From the NCBI GenBank assembly GCA_965213595.1, contig CBDBZO010000002.1, forward strand, positions 1,302,001 to 1,366,000: DNA of 64,000 nucleotides. Reading direction: 5' to 3'. A model generated the notes under the pieces. That model did not search any database. It saw only the letters and a program-made list of their open reading frames with translations, and was not told the origin of the DNA. Position numbers and translations under genes: made by a program. This document shows positions 63,986 to 64,000 of the stretch, piece by piece (positions within the stretch are counted from its first letter, which is position 1; the number at the start of each line of letters is the position of its first letter). Source of the DNA: JBCCFC01 sp965213595 (lineage in GTDB: Bacteria > Chloroflexota > Anaerolineae > Caldilineales > Caldilineaceae).

Positions 63986-64000
63986 TGGCGTGCCGCACGC

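Overview
The window is about 64 kb of GC-rich bacterial DNA. It most resembles a Chloroflexota genome of the Anaerolineae/Caldilineae kind. That is an inference from several traits seen together: a tricorn protease, polytopic PTPS-related membrane proteins, a cation-chloride cotransporter, a GlnRS with a YqeY-like tail, secreted proteins carrying a [LI]YLP[LV]V motif, many palindromic intergenic repeats, and A-T-rich promoter boxes that place the start codon almost at the expected transcript start. No rRNA, CRISPR array or prophage is visible. Two tRNA-Pro genes (CGG and GGG anticodons) are present.

Layout. 1-2.9 kb: a sulfur/cysteine block (truncated ThiF/MoeB-like enzyme, CysM-type cysteine synthase) and a DUF4395 plus membrane-anchored thioredoxin pair. 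3-8.3 kb: RNase Z, then (minus) pheT, a BrnT/BrnA toxin-antitoxin pair and a NUDIX hydrolase. 8.4-16.2 kb (minus): two large polytopic membrane proteins, a two-gene unit of unknown function, and rmd/gmd for GDP-deoxyhexose synthesis. 16.5-29.2 kb: mainly metabolic and housekeeping genes (HpcH/HpaI aldolase, two methyltransferases, galK-psuG, rho, sulfurtransferase, mltG, SLC12-type transporter).

30.2-38.5 kb is an accessory island between a PPOX-family gene and glnS. It holds toxin-antitoxin modules, two small-protein plus HNH-nuclease operons, an IS481-like element, two MITE-like elements and a low-GC two-gene operon. Seven copies of the 3' end of one XRE regulator gene, all in the same orientation, separate the modules. 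Two copies are intact genes and five are tails only. This is the most unusual structure in the window.

38.6-47.8 kb: glnS, a decayed MNT/HEPN pair, a NUDIX gene, a tricorn protease whose coding sequence carries low-complexity repeats, and an IS4-family element inserted with a 7-bp target duplication inside a palindromic repeat. 48.5-62.8 kb is rich in secreted proteins (CBM/toroid protein, LVIVD propeller, BNR-type propeller lipoprotein, glycoside hydrolase with a frameshift, subtilase), with an ArsA-like ATPase and a Bcp peroxiredoxin. The window ends in a frameshifted TIM-barrel isomerase gene.

Repeats are pervasive: a hairpin family with a TGGGAGAGGGG arm (one copy lies in frame inside a membrane-protein gene), short 3-nt-loop hairpins, and two loopless palindromes centred on GGCGCGCC. 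Two apparent single-base frameshifts may be sequencing errors or real decay.
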